A DNA stretch of 35,259 nt from Bacillus multifaciens (GCF_030756675.1 NZ_JAVBXD010000044.1:1-35259); one strand, 5' to 3'; positions 23,788-32,332 are shown, counted from the first letter of the stretch. Numbers and translations: made by a program. The notes: generated by a model not told the origin, from the letters alone.

Positions 23788-24915
23788 ATGAAAACGTATA
23801 TTGTAGTTGGAGCTGGGATTCTTGGAGCATCTACTGCCTATCATCTTGCAAAAGCAGGAGCTCGTGTTACATTGGTTGATCGTCAAGATTTAGGGCAGGC
23901 AACGGATGCAGCAGCGGGGATTGTATGTCCTTGGCTGTCACAGCGCCGGAACAAAGCATGGTATCAAATGGCGAAAGGCGGAGCTCGTTACTATGCTTCT
24001 TTAATTGAACAACTAGAAGCAGATGGCGAAAGAGATACGGGTTATAAACGTGTAGGAGCTATTAGTATCCATATAGAAGAGAAAAAATTAGATCAGATGG
24101 AGGAACGAGCGTATAAACGACGTGAGGATGCTCCGGAAATTGGTGAAATCACACGTTTATCACCAGCTGAAACAAAAAATTTATTTCCAACACTATCAGA
24201 AGAATATAGCTCAGTACATATTAGCGGTGCTGCGCGTGTGAACGGTAGAGCACTTCGCCAGGCTCTTGTGAACGCTGCAAAGAAACATGGCGCGGTATAT
24301 ATGAAAGGAAATGCATCATTAGTACATGAAGACAATCGAGTAATCGGTATTGAGGTAAATGGTGAAACTTTAACAGCTAATCAAGTAATTGTAACTGCGG
24401 GTGCTTGGGCAAATGAGTTATTGCAACCACTTGGTGTCAATTTCTTAGTTACATTCCAAAAAGCACAAATCGTTCATCTTCATATACAAGACATGAATAC
24501 AAATAATTGGCCAGTTGTAATGCCACCAAATGACCAATACATTCTCGCTTTTGAAGATGGCCGTGTAGTAGTAGGTGCAACACATGAAAATGACACTGGA
24601 TTTGATTACAGGGTAACAGCTGGTGGATTACATGAAGTATTTGATAAAGCACTATCAGTTGCTCCAGGTTTATCAAATAGCACAATGATGGAAACGAGAG
24701 TTGGGTATAGGCCATTTACACCAGGATTCCTTCCGGTAATTGGCGCATTACCTAACTTTGAAGGTATACTCGTAGCAAATGGACTTGGTGCTTCTGGGTT
24801 AACAGCTGGGCCTTATTTAGGTTCTGAACTTGCGAAACTTGCTCTTGGTGAACAGACAGAACTTGATCTTAGTTATTATGATGTAGCGGGGGCAATTGAA
24901 CAACCAAAGAATTAG
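23788..24915 (+). CDS. FAD-dependent amino-acid oxidoreductase (DadA/DAO family)
   Basis: The protein has 375 residues. The N-terminal dinucleotide-binding motif is V-V-G-A-G-I-L-G-A-S-T-A at 7-18 with the acidic residue D31 ending the second strand. A-A-A-G-I-V follows near 45-50, T-A-G-A-W-A-N near 205-211, and the C-terminal FAD-binding block G-Y-R-P-F-T-P-G-F-L-P-V-I-G near 315-328 and N-G-L-G-A-S-G-L-T-A-G-P near 339-350. Members oxidise D-amino acids, glycine or sarcosine; the substrate cannot be assigned. The ATG at 23788 follows AAAGGAAAAGGTG; an ATG eight codons earlier has no ribosome-binding site. It stands alone, although proC lies nearby on the other strand. Confidence 0.88.
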   Translation: MKTYIVVGAGILGASTAYHLAKAGARVTLVDRQDLGQATDAAAGIVCPWLSQRRNKAWYQMAKGGARYYASLIEQLEADGERDTGYKRVGAISIHIEEKKLDQMEERAYKRREDAPEIGEITRLSPAETKNLFPTLSEEYSSVHISGAARVNGRALRQALVNAAKKHGAVYMKGNASLVHEDNRVIGIEVNGETLTANQVIVTAGAWANELLQPLGVNFLVTFQKAQIVHLHIQDMNTNNWPVVMPPNDQYILAFEDGRVVVGATHENDTGFDYRVTAGGLHEVFDKALSVAPGLSNSTMMETRVGYRPFTPGFLPVIGALPNFEGILVANGLGASGLTAGPYLGSELAKLALGEQTELDLSYYDVAGAIEQPKN

Positions 24916-24934
24916 ATAAATAGTATGTATTACA

Positions 24935-25094
24935 TATAGGGGTAGCACTACATGCCCATCAGCCTAAAAAATATAATAATTCATAACAAAAAATTTCCTT
25001 TTCTACAACTATTTATATGAATTAAGATTCTTTTTTTGTTGTGAAGAGAAAAGAATTTCTTAACTTGATGGCCATGTTACGGTACCCCTATAAG
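24935..25094. mobile_element. Short inverted-repeat element with IS231-like ends (MITE-like)
   Basis: TATAGGGGTA then CATGCCCATCA at the left (about 24936-24964) is mirrored at the right (25067-25093) by CATGGCCATCAAG and TATAGGGGTA on the other strand. Internal parts also pair (TTTCCTTTTCTACAAC against ATTCTTTTCTCTTCACAAC), so the whole 160 bases forms one imperfect hairpin. No transposase frame is inside. The CATGCCCATCAA end recalls IS231/IS4-family termini as I remember them. Confidence 0.6.
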
Positions 25095-25167
25095 AAATAG
25101 TAACAGGCTTTTAACATTAAAAATAGCTTAAATTGATAGATGTGATGTTACCTCTAAACGTAGTTTC

Positions 25168-25986
25168 TTACTTATCAGTTAAACTGGATATTTCAACAGA
25201 TTTTTGAGTACAACGTTTCATAGCTGAAATGATAGCTGTTCTTAAGCCTTTTTCCTCTAATGTTGCTACAGCTTCTATTGTCGTTCCACCTGGAGAACAA
25301 ACCATATCTTTAAGTGTGCCTGGATGTATTCCTGTTTCAAGTACCATTTTTGCAGAACCTAATACAGCTTGAGCTGCGAATTTATAAGCTTGAGTTCTTG
25401 GCATACCATCTAGTACAGCAGCATCTGCCATGGCTTCTATAAACATATATACATATGCTGGAGAAGAACCACTTACAGATGTTACAACATCCATTAATTT
25501 TTCATTTACTATCTCTGTTTGGCCAAAACTATTAAATATATTTAGTATGTCTTCTAGATCTTTTTCTGTAACCATTTCATTAGCACATAACGCAGACATT
25601 CCTTCTCCAACAAGAGCAGGTGTATTAGGCATTACTCTAACAACTTTTAACTTTCTGCCGAAAGTATTCTCAGTACTCTTAATACTTTTTCCAGCAGCAA
25701 TAGTTACGACTATTACATCGTTTTTTATCTGCTCTTTTATTTGGTTAATTACTGATGAGTATAGGTCTGGTTTGATTGATAAAATTAAAATATCAGCATT
25801 GTTAGCTACTTCATTGTTGTCAGTAGTTGTAGTTATGTTATATTTTTCACTAGCATTTTTTAAATTAGTGACACTTATATCTGAACAAATTATTTTATCT
25901 GAAGAAATTATATTTTTGTTAATCATTCCACCTATTATAGCGATACCCATGTTTCCGCATCCGATGAATCCTATTTGTTTGTTCAT
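25168..25986 (-). CDS. proC: Pyrroline-5-carboxylate reductase
   Basis: The enzyme reduces pyrroline-5-carboxylate to proline with NAD(P)H, the last step of proline synthesis. It has 272 residues, the family norm. The Rossmann motif is I-G-F-I-G-C-G-N-M-G at 5-14. S-I-K-P near 71-74 and R-V-M-P-N-T-P-A near 117-124 are conserved. The P5CR signature near 190-205 reads D-A-A-V-L-D-G-M-P-R-T-Q-A, followed later by C-S-P-G-G-T-T. A clear AAAGGAG precedes the ATG. It is transcribed away from the T-box-proBA operon, about 1 kb apart, so all three steps of the pathway lie together although on opposite strands and with different base composition. Confidence 0.95.
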   Translation of the reverse strand: MNKQIGFIGCGNMGIAIIGGMINKNIISSDKIICSDISVTNLKNASEKYNITTTTDNNEVANNADILILSIKPDLYSSVINQIKEQIKNDVIVVTIAAGKSIKSTENTFGRKLKVVRVMPNTPALVGEGMSALCANEMVTEKDLEDILNIFNSFGQTEIVNEKLMDVVTSVSGSSPAYVYMFIEAMADAAVLDGMPRTQAYKFAAQAVLGSAKMVLETGIHPGTLKDMVCSPGGTTIEAVATLEEKGLRTAIISAMKRCTQKSVEISSLTDK

Positions 25987-26604
25987 AATAACTCACTCTT
26001 GCTCCTTTTATTATAAATTTTATTGGTTTGAAAATTATTATTCTAAAAAAATAATGATATCCCGTACAGAAGAAATAAACATTATAAACTATATCGAGAT
26101 TAGTATAAAAAAACATTTTAAGTGAGTACATTACTTTTTGCAATACAAAAAATATATAGAAATCACTTTTATTCTGCACTAAACAAGTACATTTTCATAT
26201 ACCACTTAATAACAGTTTAAATAATTTTGGAGAATATAAACGTATCACTATCAATAGCATAGGGAATTGAAAGGATTGTTATTTAAAGTATTTGAAAAAA
26301 GCAGTTTTATATATAGAGTATTTAGGAATCACAATATTATTTAGTGAAAACTGTACGTTTAGACACGAATTTCTCCTTTTGTTGTACTTAAAGAGATATT
26401 TGTTTAGAAAACTTTATGTTTAAGAACAAGAGATAAAGTATAGTTATATCAACGTTTTTCTCATTTGAGAACGTCGTCATAGTAAGGGGGTGTAGTCCTT
26501 ATCGTGCAATTTTCCCAGAGTAGTTTTGTAATCTGCAAAATCCTAAATCTTTATTTATTAACAAGAATTAAACTTGTCACCTTCCTTATTTTCTAAAATA
26601 TCTC
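25987..26604. other. A+T-rich divergent gap before the proline T-box
   Basis: About 620 bases between proC and the T-box promoter. It must contain the proC promoter. I see no gene, tRNA or clear repeat, and no second T-box leader on the proC side. Confidence 0.4.
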
Positions 26605-26634
26605 TTGACATAAAAATGCGTTATATTGCATACT
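26605..26634 (+). promoter_or_regulatory. Promoter of the T-box-proBA operon
   Basis: TTGACA at 26605-26610, an 18-base spacer, then CATACT at 26629-26634, followed closely by the T-box leader. The -35 is a perfect match; the -10 is moderate. Confidence 0.6.
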
Positions 26635-26644
26635 ATATAAAAAT

Positions 26645-26885
26645 TAAAGTGAAAATCGTTGAAGGGAACTAGTACATATGTCTTCTTGCGCAAGAGAGTG
26701 GAATTCGCAGGCTGAAAGATTCCTCGTATAGAAATTATCGAACCTATCCCTGAGTCTTAAACGAAAGTTTAGGCGTGTGCCTGCGTTACAGGCGACAAGC
26801 GGATATAGATTTATATCAATGAAGGTGGTACCGCGGAACAAAGACCGTTTCGTCCTTTTTTTAAGGGCGGAGCGGTCTTTTTTAT
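26645..26885 (+). ncRNA. T-box leader, proline specific
   Basis: The leader shows the main T-box elements in order. Stem I has GAACTAGTA (AGTA box, about 26665-26673), GAGAGTGGAA, and a distal G-G-C-T-G-A-A-A-G. The specifier loop reads GAACCTA, giving specifier codon CCT (26743-26745) for proline, followed by the usual purine. The T-box proper GAAGGTGGTACCGCGG lies at 26821-26836. A terminator follows, AAAGACCG (about 26838-26847) pairing with CGGTCTTT, with a T-run. Uncharged tRNA-Pro should allow read-through into proBA. Confidence 0.93.
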
Positions 26886-26932
26886 TTGGCTCTTTATTGT
26901 GAGATAGGCATCATTAGTGAGAGGTTCTTTGC

Positions 26933-26996
26933 TGTAAATTGCACGTGGTAGAAGAATAGTTTGTCTCCATTTGAAAAAGGATCAGTACAATTTACA
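26933..26996 (+). repeat. Inverted repeat between T-box terminator and proB
   Basis: TGTAAATTG at 26933-26941 and CAATTTACA at 26988-26996 are perfect complements 46 bases apart. Their role is unknown. Confidence 0.4.
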
Positions 26997-27030
26997 AAAA
27001 AACTTTTATTTTAGACTAGGGGGTACAAAA

Positions 27031-28134
27031 GTGAAAAAACAGCGAATTGTCGTAAAAATTGGAAGCAGTTCCTTGGCAGCAAATCATGGCGGTATCTCTG
27101 GCGAACAGCTTTCAGATCACGTCGCCGCCTTGGCGCGACTGAAGCAGGAAGGACATGAAATCGTGCTGATTACATCTGGGGCCGTCGCCGCAGGTTTTTC
27201 CGCTCTCGGGTATCCCAGCAGGCCTGTGACAATTAAAGGGAAGCAGGCTGCCGCCGCTGTCGGACAAAGTCTGTTAATGCAGGCCTATACGGAGGAATTC
27301 CGCAAATATGGGATTGTTACCGCGCAGCTTCTGCTGACAAGAAGCGATTTTTCCAGAAAAGAACAATACAGCAATGCCTACGCCACTTTATCGGAGCTAC
27401 TAAACCGCTCCGCTCTTCCTATAATCAACGAGAACGATTCTATTTCTTTGGAGGAGCTGACGTTTGGTGATAATGACATGCTGTCAGCTTTAGTAAGCGG
27501 GCTTGTCTCGGCGGATATGCTCATGATTTTTACGGATGTGAACGGTTTGTATGACCGGAATCCCCAGAAAAATCCGGACGCGAAAAAGTATTACTTTCTC
27601 CCTGCCGTTACGGAAGAAATCGCCTCTCTTGCTGGAGATGCTGGCTCAAAACTTGGTACCGGCGGCATGAAATCGAAAATCGATGCGGCAAAGACGGCAC
27701 TATCTCTCGGTGTGAGTGTATTCATCGGAACAGGACGTGGACGGGAGAAGTTTTTAGATGTTTTGAAGGGTAAAGGGGATGGAACGTATATCGGCAATAC
27801 GCCTCAAAAAGTGATCAAGATAAACAAGCAATGGATCGCGCTACATTCGCTTGTCAGCGGACAAATTGAAGTGGATGCCGGAGCAGCCGCTGCCATCATT
27901 CAGCGTGGAAAAAGTCTTCTGCCTGCCGGTGTTACCGATGTGTTTGGGATCTTTCAAGTCGGCGAAGTCGTGGAGGTCATCACAGAGCAAGGACGCGTGA
28001 TAGGGAAAGGACAGTGCAGATATAGTGCAGAGGAATTGCGAGAGCTAAAAGGTATGCAGAGCCATGACATTCAAGTGCGAGGCGAAAGGCATAGCTACGA
28101 GGTCATTCATAGGGACAATTGGGTTTCATTTTAA
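27031..28134 (+). CDS. proB: Glutamate 5-kinase
   Basis: The enzyme phosphorylates glutamate, first step of proline synthesis. The 367-residue protein has the amino-acid-kinase domain (about 1-255) with V-K-I-G-S-S-S-L at 8-15, I-T-S-G-A-V near 49-54, N-E-N-D-S near 133-137 and T-D-V-N-G-L-Y near 166-172, then a C-terminal PUA domain (about 275-350). The GTG at 27031 with AGGGGGT upstream is the start; the frame stays open upstream but lacks support. Codons are much richer in G and C than in the neighbours (about half G+C by eye), which suggests acquisition from another bacillus. It is controlled by the proline T-box and followed by proA. Feedback inhibition by proline would be usual. Confidence 0.95.
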   Translation: MKKQRIVVKIGSSSLAANHGGISGEQLSDHVAALARLKQEGHEIVLITSGAVAAGFSALGYPSRPVTIKGKQAAAAVGQSLLMQAYTEEFRKYGIVTAQLLLTRSDFSRKEQYSNAYATLSELLNRSALPIINENDSISLEELTFGDNDMLSALVSGLVSADMLMIFTDVNGLYDRNPQKNPDAKKYYFLPAVTEEIASLAGDAGSKLGTGGMKSKIDAAKTALSLGVSVFIGTGRGREKFLDVLKGKGDGTYIGNTPQKVIKINKQWIALHSLVSGQIEVDAGAAAAIIQRGKSLLPAGVTDVFGIFQVGEVVEVITEQGRVIGKGQCRYSAEELRELKGMQSHDIQVRGERHSYEVIHRDNWVSF

Positions 28135-28332
28135 GAATTGCGAGATGGCTCGTTCAAGTGAAGAATACAGGGGCCTCTGTCCTAAAAGGCGCTATTTGTC
28201 TTTTTCGTTCTAAGCGTCTGATGGATTCAACTAACATCTATGTAGGAGAGTCTTGGATGGTAGTGCCTAGTTGGCGGAATTGGACACGTCTCAAATGTTA
28301 TACTTTTTAATCTTTAAAAGGGGGAAACGAAA
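28135..28332. other. proB-proA intergenic gap
   Basis: The gap of about 200 bases is long for a proBA operon. It contains AAAGGGGGAAACG as the proA ribosome-binding site and no convincing terminator. A short stretch at 28270-28284 (TTGGCGGAATTGGAC) resembles the 5' part of a tRNA-Leu, but no tRNA fold follows. Confidence 0.35.
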
Positions 28333-29580
28333 ATGAATGAAGTGTTGGCAAAGGGACAAAAAGCGAAAAAGATTGCAGGAGAGCTTGTGACCAAATCGAC
28401 TAATGAAAAAAATAAGGCACTGGCGGCTGTCGCTGAGCAATTGATAGTAGAGACAACCTATATTTTGGAGGAGAACAAACGGGATATCGAACAAGGTAAA
28501 GCGAAAGGAATGTCTGCCTCTCTCCTCGACCGCCTCATGCTGAATGAACAGCGCATTATTGATATGACAGAGGGTATCCGGCAGCTGATTGATTTGCGCG
28601 ATCCTGTAGGAGAATGTGTAGCTGCATGGGAACGGCCGAATGGATTGTCTATTCGGGAGATGCGCGTGCCGCTCGGTGTTGTCGGGATGATTTACGAGGC
28701 GCGTCCGAACGTGACGGTAGATGCAGCCACAATTTGTTTGAAAACAGGTAATGCAGCGATCTTGCGTGGTAGTTCTTCCGCCGCTTATTCCAACAAAGCC
28801 ATCGTCGCTGTCATTCATCGTGCGCTTAAAGAAACAAGCTTGCCTCCAGAAAGCGTACAGCTCATTGAAAATAATTCACGAGACAGCGCAAAGCAGCTGT
28901 TTACATTGAACGAGTACTTGGATGTTCTTATTCCAAGAGGTGGCAAGCAGTTGATAGATACTGTAGTGAGAGAAGCGTCTGTTCCTGTATTGGAAACAGG
29001 TGCGGGAAATTGTCACATTTTTATTGATGAAACAGCGGATAAACAGATGGCATTCGATATTATCGTAAACGCCAAAACACAGCGTCCGTCTGTATGCAAT
29101 GCTATTGAAACAATTATACTTCATGAGAATTGGGCGCAACGATTCGGTACCGAGCTGTTTTCTTTCTTGAAGGAAAGAGGAGTGGAGCTGCGTGGAGATA
29201 AGAAAGCATTGGCAATTGATTCTTCTCTTGTACCCGCTTCAGAAGAAGACTGGGAAACAGAGTTTTTGTCTCTTACGCTGGCAGTCAAAATCGTTTCCTC
29301 TGTTGAAGAAGCGATTCGCCACATCAATGCTTATGGCTCCATGCATTCCGAAGCGATCATTACAGAGAACGAGGAAAACGTCAGCAAGTTTTTCACGTCC
29401 GTCGATGCCGCAGCGCTCTATCATAATGCTTCGACCCGCTTTACTGACGGTTTTGAATTTGGCTTCGGCGCAGAAATAGGCATCAGCACGCAAAAGCTGC
29501 ACGCGCGGGGACCGATGGGGCTATCTGCATTGACTTCCACAAAATATGTGATTCGTGGGAATGGGCAGATTCGGGGATAA
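28333..29580 (+). CDS. proA: Glutamate-5-semialdehyde dehydrogenase (gamma-glutamyl phosphate reductase)
   Basis: The enzyme reduces glutamyl phosphate to glutamate semialdehyde with NADPH, second step of proline synthesis. It has 415 residues, the usual length. The catalytic cysteine is C255 in [10 protein letters not shown]. The family signature [14 protein letters not shown] is at 217-230, and [10 protein letters not shown] at 121-130. C-terminal [24 protein letters not shown] is intact. The ATG follows AAGGGGG. Base composition is high like proB, so both came together. No clear terminator follows. Confidence 0.95.
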   Translation: MNEVLAKGQKAKKIAGELVTKSTNEKNKALAAVAEQLIVETTYILEENKRDIEQGKAKGMSASLLDRLMLNEQRIIDMTEGIRQLIDLRDPVGECVAAWERPNGLSIREMRVPLGVVGMIYEARPNVTVDAATICLKTGNAAILRGSSSAAYSNKAIVAVIHRALKETSLPPESVQLIENNSRDSAKQLFTLNEYLDVLIPRGGKQLIDTVVREASVPVLETGAGNCHIFIDETADKQMAFDIIVNAKTQRPSVCNAIETIILHENWAQRFGTELFSFLKERGVELRGDKKALAIDSSLVPASEEDWETEFLSLTLAVKIVSSVEEAIRHINAYGSMHSEAIITENEENVSKFFTSVDAAALYHNASTRFTDGFEFGFGAEIGISTQKLHARGPMGLSALTSTKYVIRGNGQIRG

Positions 29581-29664
29581 GAAGTAGAAGGATAGATGCA
29601 AAGCCCCTTTTATTTTATGAGATGGGACCTGCGGCATCTGGTGAGAATTTGGTTACTGTATCAG

Positions 29665-29803
29665 AAGTAGCTTACTTCTATTCTATCCAAAAAAGAAACA
29701 AGAAATATTAATTGCTAAAACGATTGGTTACAGTCGCTTTGTATTCAATTTCTTATTGAGCGAATGGATGAGTTTAGTTAAAGAAGAAAATCAAATCGCA
29801 TAG
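29665..29803 (+). pseudogene. Remnant of a TnpB (IS200/IS605) N-terminus
   Basis: From 29684 the frame reads Y-P-K-K-K-Q-E-I-L-I-A-K-T-I-G-Y-S-R-F-V-F-N-F-L-L-S-E-W, the start of TnpB proteins; a preceding A-Y in another frame suggests an indel near 29680. It stops at 29801-29803. No RuvC part is present, so the element is dead. Nothing else is recognised in 29581-29941. Confidence 0.65.
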
Positions 29804-29941
29804 CCTATAAAAAAGAAAGCAAACTAAAATCGTGGGTGCCGATAATGAAAAAATCTTACTCCGTGATCTTTATATAGCGTATTTATTATGGTTGGCATCC
29901 TTGAAGGAATAATTAAATCAAACTACAAGGGTGGTGAAAAA

Positions 29942-30067
29942 ATGGTTAAAAATAAGAATAATCAATTTAAGAATAATAAAAATGCTCTACCAAAAGCAGA
30001 TGTAGAGTTCGCAGGAGAAAATGGACTTGAGAAAATAGCATTAAGAGCTCAAAAAAAATCAAAATAA
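29942..30067 (+). CDS. Small basic protein, 41 residues, unidentified
   Basis: The ATG follows a strong AGGGTGGTGA. The protein is rich in lysine and asparagine: MVKNKNNQFKNNKN, then L-P-K-A-D-V-E-F-A and a C-terminal I-A-L-R-A-Q-K-K-S-K. The asparagine/lysine-rich start and the E-F-A block recall small spore proteins of bacilli (SASP- or YfhD-like), but I cannot place it in a family. The good ribosome-binding site and sensible amino-acid use make it a likely real gene. No signal peptide or membrane segment. Confidence 0.6.
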   Translation: MVKNKNNQFKNNKNALPKADVEFAGENGLEKIALRAQKKSK

Positions 30068-30311
30068 GTAAACAATATGGGGCAGTAAATCTGTCCCTCA
30101 AAATTAACCTGATGTTTTTAAGAGATACTAAAATGAATGTTTCTGAGACCGGAGATTCTATTCATCAAATAATTCGTGAGTTTTCATTGAAAAGAGAGAG
30201 CCCTTTGTTCAGCTCACATATATTATATATACATGTGATAACATTATAATGGTTTTTTTTACATAATTGTGATACTATTTTCCTTTATAACAAAAAAGGA
30301 CGTGACATATA

Positions 30312-30686
30312 GTGATCAAAATTGAGATACCAACATCAGACGTTACAATTACAGAGCGTAAACAAGTAATAAAAGGTGATGAACCAATAATCACTCCAAT
30401 TAATGGATTTATTGATTTCCACCTGATTCCAAGAGATAAAGGCGGCATTTTTATGTTTTATAATATTAATGATGAGCTGCTATTCGTTGGAAAGGCACGT
30501 AAATTACGTCAAAGAATTAAAAAGCATTTTGAAGATAATGTTTCACCGATCAAAGCATACAGAGATGAAGTATATCGAATTGATGCATGTATCGTAGAAG
30601 ATCCGATGGAACGAGAAATTTACGAAACATACATTATTAATGAACTTCAAGCGAAATATAATGTAGATAAAGTGTTTTTTAAATAA
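30312..30686 (+). CDS. GIY-YIG nuclease-fold protein (YurQ-like)
   Basis: The 124-residue protein has an N-terminal strand region then a UvrC-like GIY-YIG module. Within it are G-G-I-F-M-F-Y near 44-50, E-L-L-F-V-G-K-A-R-K-L-R-Q-R-I near 55-69, and the helical part with E-D-P-M-E-R-E-I-Y-E near 96-105. The second half of the signature reads F-V-G rather than Y-I-G, and the catalytic arginine-like R65/R68 and glutamate E105 positions look kept. B. subtilis YurQ is of this type; function is unknown. It starts with GTG, AAGGA about 11 nt upstream. A terminator between this and the convergent VOC gene follows. Confidence 0.8.
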   Translation: MIKIEIPTSDVTITERKQVIKGDEPIITPINGFIDFHLIPRDKGGIFMFYNINDELLFVGKARKLRQRIKKHFEDNVSPIKAYRDEVYRIDACIVEDPMEREIYETYIINELQAKYNVDKVFFK

Positions 30687-30697
30687 AAAATTTAAAA

Positions 30698-30737
30698 ATA
30701 AAATGACCTCGGCATTATGCTGAGGTCATTTTATTTT
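30698..30737. terminator. Bidirectional terminator between GIY-YIG and VOC genes
   Basis: ATAAAATGACCTC and its perfect complement GAGGTCATTTTAT with an 11-nt middle; T-rich on the plus side and A-rich on the other. Confidence 0.85.
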
Positions 30738-30753
30738 GCATTTATTTGCAAAA

Positions 30754-31164
30754 TTAGTTTTTCGCAAGATTTAGCTGCCAAGAAACGCCATATTTATCTT
30801 GAACCCAACCGAATTTCGCACTCCACGGGGAATTAGTTAGTGGCATTAAAATAGCACCATCTTGAGATAATTTATCAAAAGCTCGATCAATTTCTTCTTC
30901 CGTTTCACAAGAGACAAACAGTGACATAGCGGGTGTAAATTGATGTACATCTTTATTACTACTATCAATGCACATAAATCGTTGTCCTTTTAATGAAAAG
31001 GCAGCATGTAACACAGTTCCTTCTTCGCCAGCTTCGTTCGCTCCGTACCGAGAAATACTTATTATTTCTGATTGATCAAATATAGAAGTGTAATGATTCA
31101 TTGCTTCCTCGGCTGTTCCCCGGAACATTAAAAACGTAGTAATTTTTTGACTTGAATTATCCAT
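30754..31164 (-). CDS. VOC-family protein (PhnB-like)
   Basis: The protein has 136 residues. It opens with I-T-T-F-L-M-F-R-G-T-A-E-E-A-M-N-H-Y, the signature of PhnB-type glyoxalase-fold proteins (also called 3-demethylubiquinone-9 3-methyltransferase-like), and ends W-V-Q-D-K-Y-G-V-S-W-Q-L. Middle: F-M-C-I-D-S-S, and P-A-M-S-L-F-V-S-C-E-T-E-E-E. The family binds metals or small ligands; no enzyme activity can be claimed. Start after AAAGGAGTG. It is divergent from uppP. Confidence 0.88.
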   Translation of the reverse strand: MDNSSQKITTFLMFRGTAEEAMNHYTSIFDQSEIISISRYGANEAGEEGTVLHAAFSLKGQRFMCIDSSNKDVHQFTPAMSLFVSCETEEEIDRAFDKLSQDGAILMPLTNSPWSAKFGWVQDKYGVSWQLNLAKN

Positions 31165-31260
31165 TTCTAATTCACTCCTTTAATAATTTTTAACCCTATA
31201 AAACGAACGTACATTCTTGTGTATGCATTTATATTATCTTTAAGAGTTCGCGATTGTCAA

Positions 31261-31279
31261 TTGTTATACAATATAACAA
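31261..31279. promoter_or_regulatory. Operator-like inverted repeat between the VOC and UppP genes
   Basis: TTGTTAT, five bases, then ATAACAA form a perfect 7-bp-arm dyad in the divergent promoter region, next to TTGTCA. Plausible regulator site; the regulator is unknown. Confidence 0.45.
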
Positions 31280-31358
31280 CCCATTAAAAACGAATAATGT
31301 TACATAACTAAAAATTACAAACATATACTGGTACAAGCAAACTTGAAAGGAGACAATC

Positions 31359-32138
31359 ATGAATTGGTTAGAAGCCTTTATTTTAGGAATTATTCAAGGG
31401 TTAACGGAATTTTTGCCTATTAGCAGTACTGGTCATTTGTATTTAGGGAGACACCTTTTTGGTTTAGATGAGGCAGGTCTTTTTTTAGATACGATGCTTC
31501 ATATAGGGACGTTAATAGCAGTTTTTATTTACTATAAAAAAGAATTTATTTATTTAATGAAAAATCCGTTCTCAAAGTTAACGTATTTATTAATGATCGG
31601 AACAATTCCTGCAGTGGTAATTGGTTTATTATTTAAAGATTTCTTTGAAGAGATTTCAAAAACGGGTATTACAATCGGATGGGAGTTTTTAGTGACCGGT
31701 TTATTTTTATATATGGCAGAGAAACAAAAAAGCGGACGGAAGAAGATGGACGATATTACATATAAAGATGCATTTATTATCGGTTCATTTCAAGCAGTTG
31801 CGATTTTTCCGGCAATTTCAAGATCAGGTATGACGATTGTTGCTGCTTTATGGAGAAAGTTAGACCGTGAAACAGCCGCTTATTTCTCATTTTTATTATC
31901 GACACCTGCAATTGTTGGAGCAATTATCTTACAGTCACTTGATGTTTTTCAAGGGAAAGCAGAAGCAATCTCAAATACTTCACTTATCATTGGTACATTA
32001 TCTGCAGCGTTTTTTGGCTACATTGCAGTCTCCTGGATGATTCAATATTTAAAGCATCATTCTCTCAAAATATTTGCGTATTATGTATGGGCTCTTGGCA
32101 TTTTAATTCTCGCTTTACAATTTACTGGTTTCTTTTAA
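31359..32138 (+). CDS. uppP: Undecaprenyl-diphosphatase
   Basis: This 259-residue integral membrane enzyme dephosphorylates undecaprenyl diphosphate to recycle the carrier lipid for peptidoglycan, and in extra copies gives bacitracin resistance. Motif 1, G-L-T-E-F-L-P-I-S-S-T-G-H, is at 14-26; motif 2, P-A-I-S-R-S-G-M-T, is at about 150-158 and holds the catalytic arginine. About seven membrane helices. Start: AAAGGAG before ATG. B. cereus-group genomes usually have several copies, so this is one paralog. A 54-residue membrane protein follows 12 bases later and is probably co-transcribed. Confidence 0.94.
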   Translation: MNWLEAFILGIIQGLTEFLPISSTGHLYLGRHLFGLDEAGLFLDTMLHIGTLIAVFIYYKKEFIYLMKNPFSKLTYLLMIGTIPAVVIGLLFKDFFEEISKTGITIGWEFLVTGLFLYMAEKQKSGRKKMDDITYKDAFIIGSFQAVAIFPAISRSGMTIVAALWRKLDRETAAYFSFLLSTPAIVGAIILQSLDVFQGKAEAISNTSLIIGTLSAAFFGYIAVSWMIQYLKHHSLKIFAYYVWALGILILALQFTGFF

Positions 32139-32150
32139 GGGAGGACGACG

Positions 32151-32315
32151 ATGAAAAAATATGGGCAAGCAGTAAGTTTATTTTATGGAGGATTTTTTAT
32201 GTTTGGACTCGCTGCGGGAACTTTATTAGAAAAGCCTAACATTGGGATTTTTGTTGGGATTGCTTGTGGATTATTTACGCATGCAGTACTTGTTATAAAG
32301 GATAAAAATGAATGA
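32151..32315 (+). CDS. Small membrane protein downstream of uppP
   Basis: This 54-residue protein begins MKKYGQAVSLFYGGFFMFGL and has two hydrophobic segments (about 7-25 and 30-49) joined by E-K-P-N. AAGGGAGGACG lies just before the ATG, overlapping the uppP 3' end, and a terminator follows, so it is expressed with uppP. I do not know a family for it. A role beside UppP in the membrane is only an inference from position. Confidence 0.7.
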   Translation: MKKYGQAVSLFYGGFFMFGLAAGTLLEKPNIGIFVGIACGLFTHAVLVIKDKNE

Positions 32316-32332
32316 AATCATCGCTGAAAATT

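Noticed and set aside
25430-26125. 231-residue plus-strand open frame
   Set aside because: It is antisense to proC, and its composition mirrors that gene; no independent evidence for a protein.
28263-28300. tRNA-Leu-like stretch (TTGGCGGAATTGG followed by ACACG and TCAAA)
   Set aside because: Only a 12-15 base core matches a tRNA 5' half; the D-arm is short and no anticodon, T-arm or acceptor stem follows, so it is not called as a tRNA.
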